Source: Paludibaculum fermentans
GTDB lineage: Bacteria > Acidobacteriota > Terriglobia > Bryobacterales > Bryobacteraceae
NCBI RefSeq assembly: GCF_015277775.1
Contig: NZ_CP063849.1
Location: forward strand, 4,092,001-4,156,000
Length of the DNA stretch: 64,000 bases
Direction: 5' to 3'
Shown piece after piece: positions 1-8,944 of this stretch; within the stretch, counting starts at the first letter, position 1, and the number at the start of each line of letters is the position of its first letter. Position numbers and translations under genes: made by a program. Below the pieces are notes generated by a model. The model was not told the DNA's origin. It ran no database searches and was given only the letters and a program-made list of their open reading frames with translations.

Positions 1-601
1 AGGCCAGAACCGCTGTCACTGAACCCGTCTCCAACGCAGCCGCCGCCGACCCGATCCGTCCTTTCACCGCCGCCGCCACAATGCCTTCCTGCTTCGCCCG
101 GTTCGCCCGCGTCGGCCCGGCGATGGACTCGTCCCACTTCTTCAGCTCGGCTGCCGCCATCGTGCCGCTCTGCCCCGCCGTCCCGGCCTTCGATAGCCGC
201 GCAATCAGCTCCTTCACCGTGGCCAGAATCTGCTTGCGCCGCTCCACCAGCACCGGGACCCTCTCGGGCACGCCGGCAGTCGACCCGTCCGCGAACACGG
301 CGGCCTGCATCTTCACATACTCCGGAGCCGCGCCCACTGTCATGTTAGTGATCGGAATGCGCCGCTCTTCGCCCGGTTTGATCGGCTCCGCTGTAGTCTC
401 GTCCTGCCAGAACGCGAACCAACTGCCCGGATAGTTCACCAGTTCGATCATGTACGCGACAACCGGTTGCGAAGCCGTGTTGCGCACCCGCAACACTGAG
501 CCCCCATCGGAGGCGTCCACTTTCAACTCCGGCAAATTCGATTGAGCCGAGCACACCGTCAGGGTGACCAGCAAAGACGCGGCCAGTGTTTTGGGTGACA
601 T
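1..601 (-). CDS. Secreted protein of unknown function, C-terminus beyond window
   Basis: An open frame with no stop runs from the ATG at 601 to the window edge (200 codons visible). The first 18-20 residues look like a Sec signal peptide (MSPKTLAASLLVTLTVCSAQ), so the product is probably exported. The next ~100 residues are hydrophilic and probably beta-rich; the last visible part is alanine/lysine-rich and probably helical. I do not recognise a family. It is divergent from the DUF6807 gene at 674, with a 72-base gap that would have to hold both promoters. Confidence 0.7.
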   Translation of the reverse strand, partial: MSPKTLAASLLVTLTVCSAQSNLPELKVDASDGGSVLRVRNTASQPVVAYMIELVNYPGSWFAFWQDETTAEPIKPGEERRIPITNMTVGAAPEYVKMQAAVFADGSTAGVPERVPVLVERRKQILATVKELIARLSKAGTAGQSGTMAAAELKKWDESIAGPTRANRAKQEGIVAAAVKGRIGSAAAALETGSVTAVLA

Positions 602-673
602 CGGTAGCTATTATCTACACATTCCGGCTGACATGCCAGTTCGCAAGCGATACACTGTCTGGGGTTCCAGACA

Positions 674-1600
674 ATGCGCACTTCTCTCCTTCTCGCCTTG
701 GCCGCGGCCACGTGCCTCTCCGCCCAGGTCCGCTTCGCCCCCGATGCCATCTCCGTAAACATCGACGGGAAGCCCTTCACCACCTTCCACTACGGCGACA
801 ACGCCGGAAAGCCGTTCCTCGCGCCGCTCTATTCCGCCTCCGGTAAAATCGTCACCCGGGGCTTCCCGATGCAGATGCTCCCCGGCGAGAGCCGCGACCA
901 TCTGCACCACCGCGGCCTTTGGTTCACCTATGACGACGTCAATGGCGTGAAGTTCTGGGAGAACGACCCCACCTACACCAAGGGCCGCATTGGCCGCGTG
1001 GTGGTCCGCGACGCCAAGTGGAAGGATGCTACCGCCAAAGGCCCTGGAACACTCACCGCAGTCATGGAATGGCGCGATCCCGACGGCAAGGTCCTGCTCA
1101 ATGAGAACCGCGAGATGCTGTTCTATTCGGATCCGACCCTGCGCATCATTGACTTCAACATCACACTCACAGCCGCCACCGAAGTGACCCTTGGCGACAC
1201 CAAGGAAGGCGCGTTCGCCATCCGCCTCGCCGAGAACTTCACGGAACGCAAAGGCGGCAGGATGGTGAACTCCAACGGGCAGGCCGGCATGGCCAACGTG
1301 TGGGGCAAGCGTGCGGCCTGGGTCGACTACACCGCGGAAGTGGACGGCGAGCGCCTGGGCGTCGCGATCTTCGATCACCCGAAGAACCCGAACTCACCCA
1401 CCTACTGGCACGCCCGCGACTACGGGCTCTTCTCCCTGAACCCCTTCGGCCAGAACGCCTTCGACCCAGCCATGGAGGAGCGTAAGACCAAACTGGCGCC
1501 CGGCCAGAAGCTTCAACTCCGCTGGCGCGTCGTGATCCACCCCGGGGATGCCGAATCCGGTCACGTGGCGGACCTGTTCAAGCAGTACGCGGCACGCTGA
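674..1600 (+). CDS. DUF6807 (PmoA-like) family secreted protein
   Basis: A 308-residue protein with a clear signal peptide (MRTSLLLALAAATCLSAQ). Motifs match the DUF6807 family, which some databases label 'methane oxygenase PmoA' although it is not particulate methane monooxygenase: a DHLHHRGLWF block near residue 80, a WVDYT segment, and a DHPKNP ... YWHARDYGLF block near the C-terminus. The His-rich blocks suggest a metal- or sugar-binding site. The family is frequent in carbohydrate-associated loci of Acidobacteriota and Planctomycetes, but no reaction can be assigned here. A clear paralogue lies at 41243-42193. An inverted repeat follows the stop codon. Confidence 0.9.
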   Translation: MRTSLLLALAAATCLSAQVRFAPDAISVNIDGKPFTTFHYGDNAGKPFLAPLYSASGKIVTRGFPMQMLPGESRDHLHHRGLWFTYDDVNGVKFWENDPTYTKGRIGRVVVRDAKWKDATAKGPGTLTAVMEWRDPDGKVLLNENREMLFYSDPTLRIIDFNITLTAATEVTLGDTKEGAFAIRLAENFTERKGGRMVNSNGQAGMANVWGKRAAWVDYTAEVDGERLGVAIFDHPKNPNSPTYWHARDYGLFSLNPFGQNAFDPAMEERKTKLAPGQKLQLRWRVVIHPGDAESGHVADLFKQYAAR

Positions 1601-1614
1601 TATGCGGAGGTTAC

Positions 1615-1638
1615 GGCGGGCCTGGATCCGGGCCCGCC
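1615..1638 (+). terminator. GC-rich hairpin after the DUF6807 gene
   Basis: Arms GGCGGGCC (1615-1622) and GGCCCGCC (1631-1638) form an 8-bp stem 15 bases after the stop codon. Only a weak T-containing tail follows, so this is a probable rather than classical intrinsic terminator. Confidence 0.5.
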
Positions 1639-1896
1639 TGCTTGCTTGAGCTGCCGGTGAGAAGATTGTGAGTCATTCCTTGTCCACCAGTTCGAGTCAC
1701 TGCTCGTGCCAGATGCCTTCAACAGCTTCCAGGGAATTGGACACACCGGACTTTCGCACGGAATCCGATGGGCGCTTCGCATTGCTCGTTGAAGTACGAG
1801 ATAGCCGGAACCCCAGGTCCCCTATCCAGTAGACAGTCGATCCGTGAGGTGGGCCGAGGAAAAACCGCCGGGCTGGTGAGGCGGCCAAACACGAGA

Positions 1897-1924
1897 AAGG
1901 GGCATCTCACGGGAGATGCCCCTT
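1897..1924 (-). terminator. Intrinsic terminator of the PEP-CTERM gene
   Basis: A perfect 12-bp stem (1897-1908 with 1913-1924; arm AAGGGGCATCTC) and a 4-base loop lies 24 bases past the stop of the minus-strand gene. Its A/T ends give TT at the 3' side on the minus strand. Confidence 0.75.
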
Positions 1925-1947
1925 GGAACTCAGGCTGTCTAGTGCGG

Positions 1948-2847
1948 CTACCCCCGGCGGCGGCGCACGTAGGCGAGTGAAGCCAAACCCGCACCCAGGA
2001 GGGCGAAGGTGGAAGGCTCAGGAATCTGAGAGGTACCCGCGGCTACCGTGACGCCCCAGACAAAGGCCCGGCTGGCGTTCGGATCGTACCCGGACCCGGA
2101 GTTCTGTCCGATGTCGCGAATGATAATCCCGGTCAGGGTATCCATCGCGTAGGCGGGGTCGATGAAGAGCCCAACCACGTCGCGGTAATCGCGGAATGGC
2201 TTCGACTGGTAAGACATGTCGTACGTCTGATCGTTCACAGACGCGGTCTGCCCGCCTGTAGAGTTGGAGATCAGGTTCGTATTGATCGAGTTCGGCCAAA
2301 GCAGCAGATTCGTATTCACCTGCGAATCGTTGCTGTCTCTGATCTGCGTGCCGCCACTCAGGGTGTACGTAACATCAGGGCCGTTTTTGAACTGCAGGAC
2401 GATCTCCACCGATGGCGAGTTCCGCCCCCAAGTCGTGTTCATCATGAGGAATACGACTTGCGCGTTATTGACGTTGGTGTCCAGTTGAAGGGAAACGGGG
2501 GCGTCGGAGGCAAGACCCTGGTCGATCACCGCCCGGCGGGCACTCCAGGATTGATTGCCTGAGGTGGCGATGCTGAACGGAACCGAGTCTAGACGCGAAT
2601 CACTCTGCAGAGCAGGATCGCTGGTCTTCGACGCGGAATTGAAGGCCACGTTCACGTTGCCCTTGGAAAAGAGGTTCCCACCCCAAATACCGGTCCAGGC
2701 GCCCGGGTTGCTCGGATCGTATTGATTCCCTGCGTCCGCGTTCGCCGCACCAAGAGCCCCAAGATTGTACTGGTAGTAGACGGGCACCGCGTAGCTCGGC
2801 ACCCCAACCAGAAACGAGAATACTAGCCCAACGATTGACCTTCTCAT
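1948..2847 (-). CDS. PEP-CTERM sorting domain protein
   Basis: A 299-residue exported protein. It has an N-terminal signal peptide (MRRSIVGLVFSFLVGVPSYA) and a C-terminal tripartite sorting signal: PEP motif (IPEPSTFALLGAGLASLAY), a hydrophobic stretch, then the basic tail VRRRRG. In known systems exosortase and its partners process such proteins for the cell surface or exopolysaccharide matrix. No exosortase gene is in this window. The middle (about residues 25-265) is Asn/Ser/Thr-rich and presumably beta-sandwich, with no recognised enzyme motif. It is monocistronic, with its own terminator downstream. Confidence 0.92.
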   Translation of the reverse strand: MRRSIVGLVFSFLVGVPSYAVPVYYQYNLGALGAANADAGNQYDPSNPGAWTGIWGGNLFSKGNVNVAFNSASKTSDPALQSDSRLDSVPFSIATSGNQSWSARRAVIDQGLASDAPVSLQLDTNVNNAQVVFLMMNTTWGRNSPSVEIVLQFKNGPDVTYTLSGGTQIRDSNDSQVNTNLLLWPNSINTNLISNSTGGQTASVNDQTYDMSYQSKPFRDYRDVVGLFIDPAYAMDTLTGIIIRDIGQNSGSGYDPNASRAFVWGVTVAAGTSQIPEPSTFALLGAGLASLAYVRRRRG

Positions 2848-3728
2848 GATCCTCCTCCAAAAGCCTGCGAGTGCGGAATGTTGTTATTCTTGACCTTTGT
2901 GGGGAGGGTACCCCCCCACCCGCTATGAAGATTAAACCACAGTCCTAGAACCGTGCCAAGTGCATCTTTGCCCTTAGGCTAGTCTTGCTAGGACTCTGGA
3001 GTGAGTTCACCCTAGTGGGGGGGGATGCCCGCACGGTTGCGCGGTTGAACATCAACCGGATTCTCGGATTGCGGCAAGGCACGTCTGGGCACCGCCCTCC
3101 ATTCGTAGTCGAAGGATAGCCACATCAAACCGCGGAGAATGGCAGATCCTGAGTAGAATCTAGCGTTTTCCCGTAGCGGTAACTTGTCAGCCAGCGGCAG
3201 CACCCCTCTACTCGTTGTCGAATTCGGAAGGGCGAATGGAAAAGGCAGCAGGCAGGACAACGCAGCGCCGAACGGCGGCCACCGGCGGTCCGGCGTAGAC
3301 GGGAATTGGGCAACTCAGCTCGTATTCCGCAGTGTAATCTGCCCATATTGAGCCACAACCGCCTTTGTAATTAATGTTAATTCTGATTCATTCTACAGAT
3401 TGCCAACAGGACCTAAACGTCCTTTAATCCGGTTCAGCCCTCCTCCGAATTGGCAACCCGCCGATGCCCTCCAGGTCCTGATGAAACCGATTCGGCGCGC
3501 TGGGGACGCCGCACCGGCAAGCTCATCTTCGTCGCGGCCAACCGCCGTTCAGCCGCCGCGGCCAGGTATCTGAAACAAATGCCTGGCCAAAGCAGGGGAA
3601 ACCCGGTAGCGTGTTATGAAGAGCGGCGACTCAAGGGCTGGGTATGGGGTGTTCAGCGCCCGATGGAGGCTTTCCAGTTCCCGGCCCACCGGGTGCGCCG
3701 CCAGCATGCAGTTGGACAGGATCCCATC
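2848..3728. other. Long intergenic region between divergent genes
   Basis: About 880 bases lie between the PEP-CTERM start (2847, minus) and the preferred start of the orphan gene (3729, plus). The section at 2900-3400 is less GC-rich than the genes around it and contains two homopolymeric tracts (C run near 2911, G run near 3017). Short minus-strand frames at 3012-3358 overlap each other in different frames and show no domain, so I do not call them genes. The region presumably holds both promoters; no convincing box stands out. Confidence 0.5.
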
Positions 3729-5927
3729 GTGCCTACCATCAAGATTCTCGACAACTTGAGCGCCGACCTCGCGGTCATCGCGCCTACCCCTGCCTCGGCA
3801 TTCGCCAAGTACCTCAAAGGCGACTTAGCCATTCTTTTGGCCGCACCGGAGCTGGTGAAAGCATTCCCCAAGCCGCTTGCGCCTGGCAAGAACTTCGCGC
3901 TCAACTTCGGCCTGAACTTCAAGGATGCACTGGAGTTCGGCGCCGCCCACACGGAGTGGACAGTTGGCGCTTCGTTCCAGGCTCAAGTGGGCGTCACGGC
4001 GGAAACACCCTCGGCGCTTTTCGAACAGGAGCACTTCGGGGAACCGATTATGGTGCCGGACGGAATGGCGTACGTCTGGTGCTCTTTCCAACCCGGCCTG
4101 AAGCTGGGCATCGCCGCCGGGGAAGGCGATCTCAGTTTCGGCTTCAACGCCGGTACCGCGATTGACGTCCGATGCTGCCATCTATTCCCGGCCGGACCGG
4201 CCGCCAAAACGCTGGCGGAGGGTGTCACGGAGGTGCTGCGGGATTTCACTATTCCCGGTGACGTGCAGGATCTGGTCCATATGCCGGAAGGGGCGGTTTC
4301 GGCAGTCACGGGCACGGGCTCGTTCCAAATCTCGGGGAGCTTCGACCTGGCCGCCGCGGTGAATCCCCTGGCAACTCCGAAATTGCCGCTGGTCGGAGCG
4401 CCATTGAGTCTCAAGGCCGGCGCCTCGCTAGATGTAGGAGCGCGGATCCGCGTCTCAGGCGAGTACCAGATCCGCGCTCAGAAAACCTCCGCAAACAAGG
4501 TTCGGCTGGGGCTTTACAAGCGGGCCGGTTCGCAGTTCACCTTTGATGTGAATGCTAGCGCGGGCGTCTCCGCCGATGCGATGGGCAAAGACCTCTTCTC
4601 CGCCCTGATGAAGAAGATCAGCAGCGATCCCGCCGCCGACGCCCAACAACTGTCTGACGCCGGCCTTTCAGGCTCGCAGATCGCCTCAATTCAGGATGCA
4701 GTCGTGGCCGGCATTAACCGCAGCCTCTCCGTTGCGCTCGACTTTCAGTTCTCCGCATTACGCTCCGACGAGGCGGCGTTTCTCTACGAGATTGCACTGG
4801 ATCAACTCAGCGACGAATCCGCAGTTGCCGTCCACCACGCCCTGGACGGCGACTTCTCCGTCCTCACCGGACTGCAGGACCTCAGCATGCCGGGCGTCAC
4901 TCCGGTCCGCAACATCACGAACGATCTACGGAAGCGAGGCATTTCGCTGCGCATCAATCTTCTGGGGATCGTCAACGTAATCTCGATCAGCGAACTGGTT
5001 CGATCGGGCAGCGTGACGTTCGAACCCATTTCCGGTGCACTGGTGATTGCCGACAAAGTGAGCAGCGAGAAAATCAGCGTGACTTCGCGGCCCCTCGAGG
5101 CCGACGGCCAGAAGCTACGCAAGGCTGTCTTCGAATCGCTGCTGGTCACCGCGGCCTACAGCGCCTCACGGCTGACGCAGTCCCACGAATTCACGGCGTC
5201 CCAGAGTTACTTTGAGTTCCATCAGAAGACGAACGCAAGAACCATGGCCGACAATCTGGATGCAATCGTCGCACTGGGCCTGATGACTGCGGATGAGCGT
5301 GGCCGGATCCTGGCAGGAGCCACACAATTTGGCAACTCCACGATGCTGCTGGAGACGGAGTTCGACCCGGCAGCCTTCCGCGCCCTGTTTGTCAGCGCCG
5401 GCGGGCAACCTCGTCCGATGGAAGACTACGAGAGGATCGGCCGCGACGCCATGCTGGCGTTGGTGGCCGGCGATCCGGACGACTTCCGCCATATTCCGTT
5501 GGGAGATGACAAGCTCTGGGCCAAGCTGCGGGCATCCGGGCAACCCGGCTTCCCGTTCGTGCTGCCGGCTCCCTTGAACCAGGGCGTGCAGTTGGGTGTC
5601 ATCCGGTCAGACTACACGCTCATCGTGTGGTGGGCTGGGAGCATGGCGTTGGCGGCGAGGTCGTTGGTGGAGATGGAGAACTTCCTGAAAACAGTGGATC
5701 CAGCCGGGCTTCACGAAAACAATGAATTCAAGAAGCGCCGCCGGAACCTCATCGACGCGCTTGGCGATGCCGTGGCCGGAAACCAGTCGACGTTCGGAGA
5801 CCCATGGGGCTTACTCGCCATGGATGCCGCGGCTGGACGCCTGGCCGATGCGCGGGCCGTGGTGGTCTCGCCCCAACTGGCACGTGCCTCAATGCGTCCA
5901 CAGAAGGCCGTGGCGGCCAATGGTTGA
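3729..5927 (+). CDS. Large orphan protein, unknown function
   Basis: The frame is open from 3450 (TTG). I prefer the GTG at 3729 because GGACAGG sits 8 bases upstream and the residues before it are basic and low-complexity. This gives 732 residues beginning MPTIKILDNLSADLAVIAPT. There is no signal peptide and no obvious membrane helix. Residues ~60-330 alternate small and charged residues with several AGASLDVGARIRVSGEY-like stretches, as in a beta-rich or barrel-like fold; the C-terminal part appears helical. No catalytic motif or known family was recognised. It is monocistronic and followed by a strong hairpin. Confidence 0.7.
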   Translation: MPTIKILDNLSADLAVIAPTPASAFAKYLKGDLAILLAAPELVKAFPKPLAPGKNFALNFGLNFKDALEFGAAHTEWTVGASFQAQVGVTAETPSALFEQEHFGEPIMVPDGMAYVWCSFQPGLKLGIAAGEGDLSFGFNAGTAIDVRCCHLFPAGPAAKTLAEGVTEVLRDFTIPGDVQDLVHMPEGAVSAVTGTGSFQISGSFDLAAAVNPLATPKLPLVGAPLSLKAGASLDVGARIRVSGEYQIRAQKTSANKVRLGLYKRAGSQFTFDVNASAGVSADAMGKDLFSALMKKISSDPAADAQQLSDAGLSGSQIASIQDAVVAGINRSLSVALDFQFSALRSDEAAFLYEIALDQLSDESAVAVHHALDGDFSVLTGLQDLSMPGVTPVRNITNDLRKRGISLRINLLGIVNVISISELVRSGSVTFEPISGALVIADKVSSEKISVTSRPLEADGQKLRKAVFESLLVTAAYSASRLTQSHEFTASQSYFEFHQKTNARTMADNLDAIVALGLMTADERGRILAGATQFGNSTMLLETEFDPAAFRALFVSAGGQPRPMEDYERIGRDAMLALVAGDPDDFRHIPLGDDKLWAKLRASGQPGFPFVLPAPLNQGVQLGVIRSDYTLIVWWAGSMALAARSLVEMENFLKTVDPAGLHENNEFKKRRRNLIDALGDAVAGNQSTFGDPWGLLAMDAAAGRLADARAVVVSPQLARASMRPQKAVAANG

Positions 5928-5935
5928 AATAGCGA

Positions 5936-5963
5936 AGGGCAACCTCCCTGGGAAGGTTGCCCT
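5936..5963. terminator. Bidirectional terminator between convergent genes
   Basis: A perfect 10-bp stem (AGGGCAACCT 5936-5945 with AGGTTGCCCT 5954-5963) lies between the stop of the plus-strand orphan (5927) and the stop of the minus-strand NHL gene (5994). It can serve both. Confidence 0.7.
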
Positions 5964-5993
5964 CGTTCTGCTCGCGGAAGACTGTCCGCTGGT

Positions 5994-8063
5994 CTATTTG
6001 GGTGTGGCCGAGAAGATCCGGCCTTCGCGTCGCACGGCAATCAGCAACTTGCCCGATGCATCGACGATCAAGCCATCGGCGCCGTTCAAGGGGCCATCGA
6101 GGTACGAGCTGACACCGTTGTCGTCTTCTCCCAGGAAGCCCGTAATCACGCGGACACTACCGTCCTTGTTGATTACGTCCACCCGGACAGACTCGGACAG
6201 GTAGATCCGGTCGTCCGGCCCGATGATCATCCCATCCATCGACCCGAAGCCCGTCTTCTTCGCCTGCAGCCCGGTGATATCGGCGTAGCTCAAGCCGAGG
6301 CCGGAGCCGGCGATCGTCTCGATTGTCCCGTCCGGATTCAGGCTCCGGATCCGGTGGTTGCCACGGTCCGCGATCAGCAGGTTGCCTTTGGAATCGTAGG
6401 CAATGTCGGTTGGAGAATTCAGCCTGGCTGAAGTGGCGGCACCGCCATCCCCCAACCAGCCCGCAACCCCGGTGCCGGCGATTACCGTCGCGGTGTTCGA
6501 ATTGAGGTCGTACTGCACAACCCGATGGCTGCCTGTCTCGGCGTATACCAACCGGCCCAGGGAATCGAAAGCCAGGCCGCTGGGATTGCTCAAGCCGGAC
6601 TTCAGCGTGCGAATCACCCCGTTCGGATCGATCACACGAATACGGGTCGCTTCGCTGAAGTAGATCCTTCCGTCCGCCGCCTGCAGGACCCGGTTGGGCT
6701 GATCGAGGACGGCATCCGACGCCGCGGCGCCGTCACCCCTGGTATAGCCCGCCGGAAAGGACTTGCCGGCCACACCCGCAATCGCATCAGGATCGCTGCA
6801 GCGCAGCAGCATCCCGGCACCCGAGTCGGAGATCAGAAGCGACCCGTCGGACACGCGGAACAGGCCGCGCGGCCGCATGAACTTCGCGGAAGTGCAGTTC
6901 GGCCCCAGGTCAGGACGCGCCCAGTTGCCGGCAAAGCGCGAAACCACACCCGACTGGACCTTGTACACCTGGTAGGAATCCTGGGAGGAAACCAGCACGC
7001 CCTGCCGCGCCGAAACGAGGACAGTGCTGGGCGCGTTGAGCGAAAGACTCAGTGGCTGCGAAGCTTCGGCCGAGCCGAGCACGCCGTTGCCCAGGTAGAG
7101 GCCAATGCGCGCGGCGTCGATATCCATCCGGACAACGCGGTAAGCACGCGGCATGGCGATATACATCGCCCTGTTGACGCTGTCGTAGGCGATCGAACTA
7201 ACTCGCTCCAACGGCGTGGAAGAACTGCCAACATAGGTATCCGAGGCCACAGCGCAACGGCCCGCACCCGCGAAGGGCCAGATGTCGCCAGCGGTGTCGA
7301 GACGGCGGATACGGCAGCTGAAACCGTCAGCTATGTAGATGTTGCCCGCGGGGTCCTTCGCCAGGCCGGCCGGTGCATTCAGAGTGGCTGAGGTGGCCTC
7401 GTGGGAATCACCCGTCGAACCGGCGTCCCCCGTGCCGACAATCACGCGGACATAGCCATCGGTGTCCACACGGCGCACGACATTGCGGTCGGACTCGCTG
7501 AACACAAGACGCCCCTGGCTATCGACCACCATGCCGCCAATGGAGCCGATGTCGGTCTCAAGCGCCTTGCGCTCGCGGTAGCTGCCGGAAATGCCCTGCA
7601 AGCTAGTGCCGCAACGTCCAGTCCCGGCGATATCCTTGACCGTTCCATCGGTCTGTACTTTCCTGATCCTGCAGTATTGGGCCTCGTAGAAGATCAGCCC
7701 GCCATCATTGTCGAGCAGCAGCACGGTTGGGCTGTACAGGTTCGTCGACAGGGCCGACTGGCCCGCGGCGCCGTAGCCGAGAATGCCAGTGCCGGCGAAG
7801 CGTTCAATGGACCCGTCCGGTTTCACCCGCCGGATAATGCCGGCGTTCTGCTCGGAGATGTAGATGTTGCCGGCCGAATCTTCGGCCATACCTGACGGGC
7901 CGTCAAGCAGTGCATCGACGGCAGGTCCGCCGTCTCCCTTCCAACCGGCGCCATACACCGATTGGACCGTGTATGCCGTATTCGGCAAAGTCTGCGCTAC
8001 GGACGTAAGGGCCGTCAGCGCTGCCACTAACAGCAGGTTCCGCTTGATTCTCATGACATTCAT
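5994..8063 (-). CDS. Secreted NHL-repeat beta-propeller protein
   Basis: A 689-residue exported protein with signal peptide (MRIKRNLLLVAALTALTSVAQ after a short N-terminus). Repeats of the type 'G(D/W)GG.A..A.L..P.G...D..GN.YI.....RIR....DG' occur along the whole length, typical of NHL/SMP-30-like propellers, enough for about two six-bladed domains. Such proteins usually bind ligands or partners. The ATG at 8063 lies three bases past the stop of the upstream barrel gene (TGA 8066-8068), so translation is probably coupled; an internal ATG at 8054 is the alternative. It is the last gene of a receptor-barrel-propeller operon that ends at the hairpin at 5936-5963. Confidence 0.88.
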   Translation of the reverse strand: MNVMRIKRNLLLVAALTALTSVAQTLPNTAYTVQSVYGAGWKGDGGPAVDALLDGPSGMAEDSAGNIYISEQNAGIIRRVKPDGSIERFAGTGILGYGAAGQSALSTNLYSPTVLLLDNDGGLIFYEAQYCRIRKVQTDGTVKDIAGTGRCGTSLQGISGSYRERKALETDIGSIGGMVVDSQGRLVFSESDRNVVRRVDTDGYVRVIVGTGDAGSTGDSHEATSATLNAPAGLAKDPAGNIYIADGFSCRIRRLDTAGDIWPFAGAGRCAVASDTYVGSSSTPLERVSSIAYDSVNRAMYIAMPRAYRVVRMDIDAARIGLYLGNGVLGSAEASQPLSLSLNAPSTVLVSARQGVLVSSQDSYQVYKVQSGVVSRFAGNWARPDLGPNCTSAKFMRPRGLFRVSDGSLLISDSGAGMLLRCSDPDAIAGVAGKSFPAGYTRGDGAAASDAVLDQPNRVLQAADGRIYFSEATRIRVIDPNGVIRTLKSGLSNPSGLAFDSLGRLVYAETGSHRVVQYDLNSNTATVIAGTGVAGWLGDGGAATSARLNSPTDIAYDSKGNLLIADRGNHRIRSLNPDGTIETIAGSGLGLSYADITGLQAKKTGFGSMDGMIIGPDDRIYLSESVRVDVINKDGSVRVITGFLGEDDNGVSSYLDGPLNGADGLIVDASGKLLIAVRREGRIFSATPK

Positions 8064-8065
8064 TC

Positions 8066-8929
8066 TCAAAATGTGAGCGACAGTACGAACTCCACCTGGT
8101 TCGTCTGCATCCGTGTCGATTGAGTGTCGAAAGTCCGGCGCGCCCAGCGCGTGTATCGAATCTCCGGTACAAACCGAATTCCGAACTCATCGATCATTTG
8201 TAATCCGGCACCCACCACGTATCCGGGGATGATCCGGTTGGTCGGTTTCAGGGGCTGTTCGTCGCAGCAATCCACGGTGCTATCGGTCTGGGTGGTCTGC
8301 CCGATGGAGTGAATTCCGGTAATCTGACGGAACGCTCCGCCGGCTTCATAGAACCAGCGGCGCCCCGCCGTACGGTGATTCTTCGTGTAATAGCGGAGCA
8401 GAACCGGGTAATCGAGGATGGTTGCCCTGGTGCCCCGCTCCACGATCATCTTGGTCCGCTCGTCGGTTGTAGTCGTGGTGTCGTCCACACCGTAGTAGGT
8501 TGTGTCCGTCGTGGCAAACCGCACGCGCCGCATCATGACGCCCACATTGATCGCGAAGCGATTGGTCAGCGTGGCCTGGAAGTCCACACCACCGCCCACT
8601 CGTTTGTTGGTTGTGTCGGTCTTTGAGTTGACGCTCAACCCGGTGTTGATGGTGACATCCTTCGTCTTGGCCGGCACAACCGGGAATCCGATAACACTAA
8701 TCGAGCCACCCACCGAGAACCGTCTCACATAGGAGCCGTCAGCGGCCTGCAGCCCGGACTTGGATTTCACCGGCGCCTTGGACTTCTCAGTCCCTTCCGC
8801 AGGTTTCGCCGGCTCAGCCTTCGCCGGTTGCTGATCGGTCTCGTCCGCAGCCGCCGAGTTGGCCAGACAGAGCGCCAGGCTCAAGGCCAACACAGGCCCG
8901 CGAACAGAATTGTATTTGAGGCTCTTCAT
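8066..8929 (-). CDS. Outer-membrane beta-barrel protein
   Basis: A 287-residue protein with a signal peptide (cleavage probably after AAADE), then a charged Pro/Lys/Ala-rich linker (residues ~30-60). Its C-terminal half has alternating hydrophobic strands ending in FVLSLTF, with the terminal Phe typical of outer-membrane barrels. It resembles OmpA-like/porin-family 'outer membrane beta-barrel' proteins of about eight strands. It sits between the TonB-dependent receptor (15 bases away) and the NHL propeller (coupled stop/start), which suggests one envelope-associated unit. The exact role is unknown. Confidence 0.8.
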   Translation of the reverse strand: MKSLKYNSVRGPVLALSLALCLANSAAADETDQQPAKAEPAKPAEGTEKSKAPVKSKSGLQAADGSYVRRFSVGGSISVIGFPVVPAKTKDVTINTGLSVNSKTDTTNKRVGGGVDFQATLTNRFAINVGVMMRRVRFATTDTTYYGVDDTTTTTDERTKMIVERGTRATILDYPVLLRYYTKNHRTAGRRWFYEAGGAFRQITGIHSIGQTTQTDSTVDCCDEQPLKPTNRIIPGYVVGAGLQMIDEFGIRFVPEIRYTRWARRTFDTQSTRMQTNQVEFVLSLTF

Positions 8930-8944
8930 ACTCAGGCAAATTCC

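Noticed and set aside
674-1600. Particulate methane monooxygenase subunit
   Set aside because: Some databases name this family PmoA, but it is a soluble exported protein with no membrane helices of pMMO and no pmoB/pmoC nearby.
3012-3358. Two overlapping short minus-strand frames in the intergenic region
   Set aside because: They are in different frames, have no signal, motif or ribosome site, and the region has the lower GC typical of non-coding DNA here.
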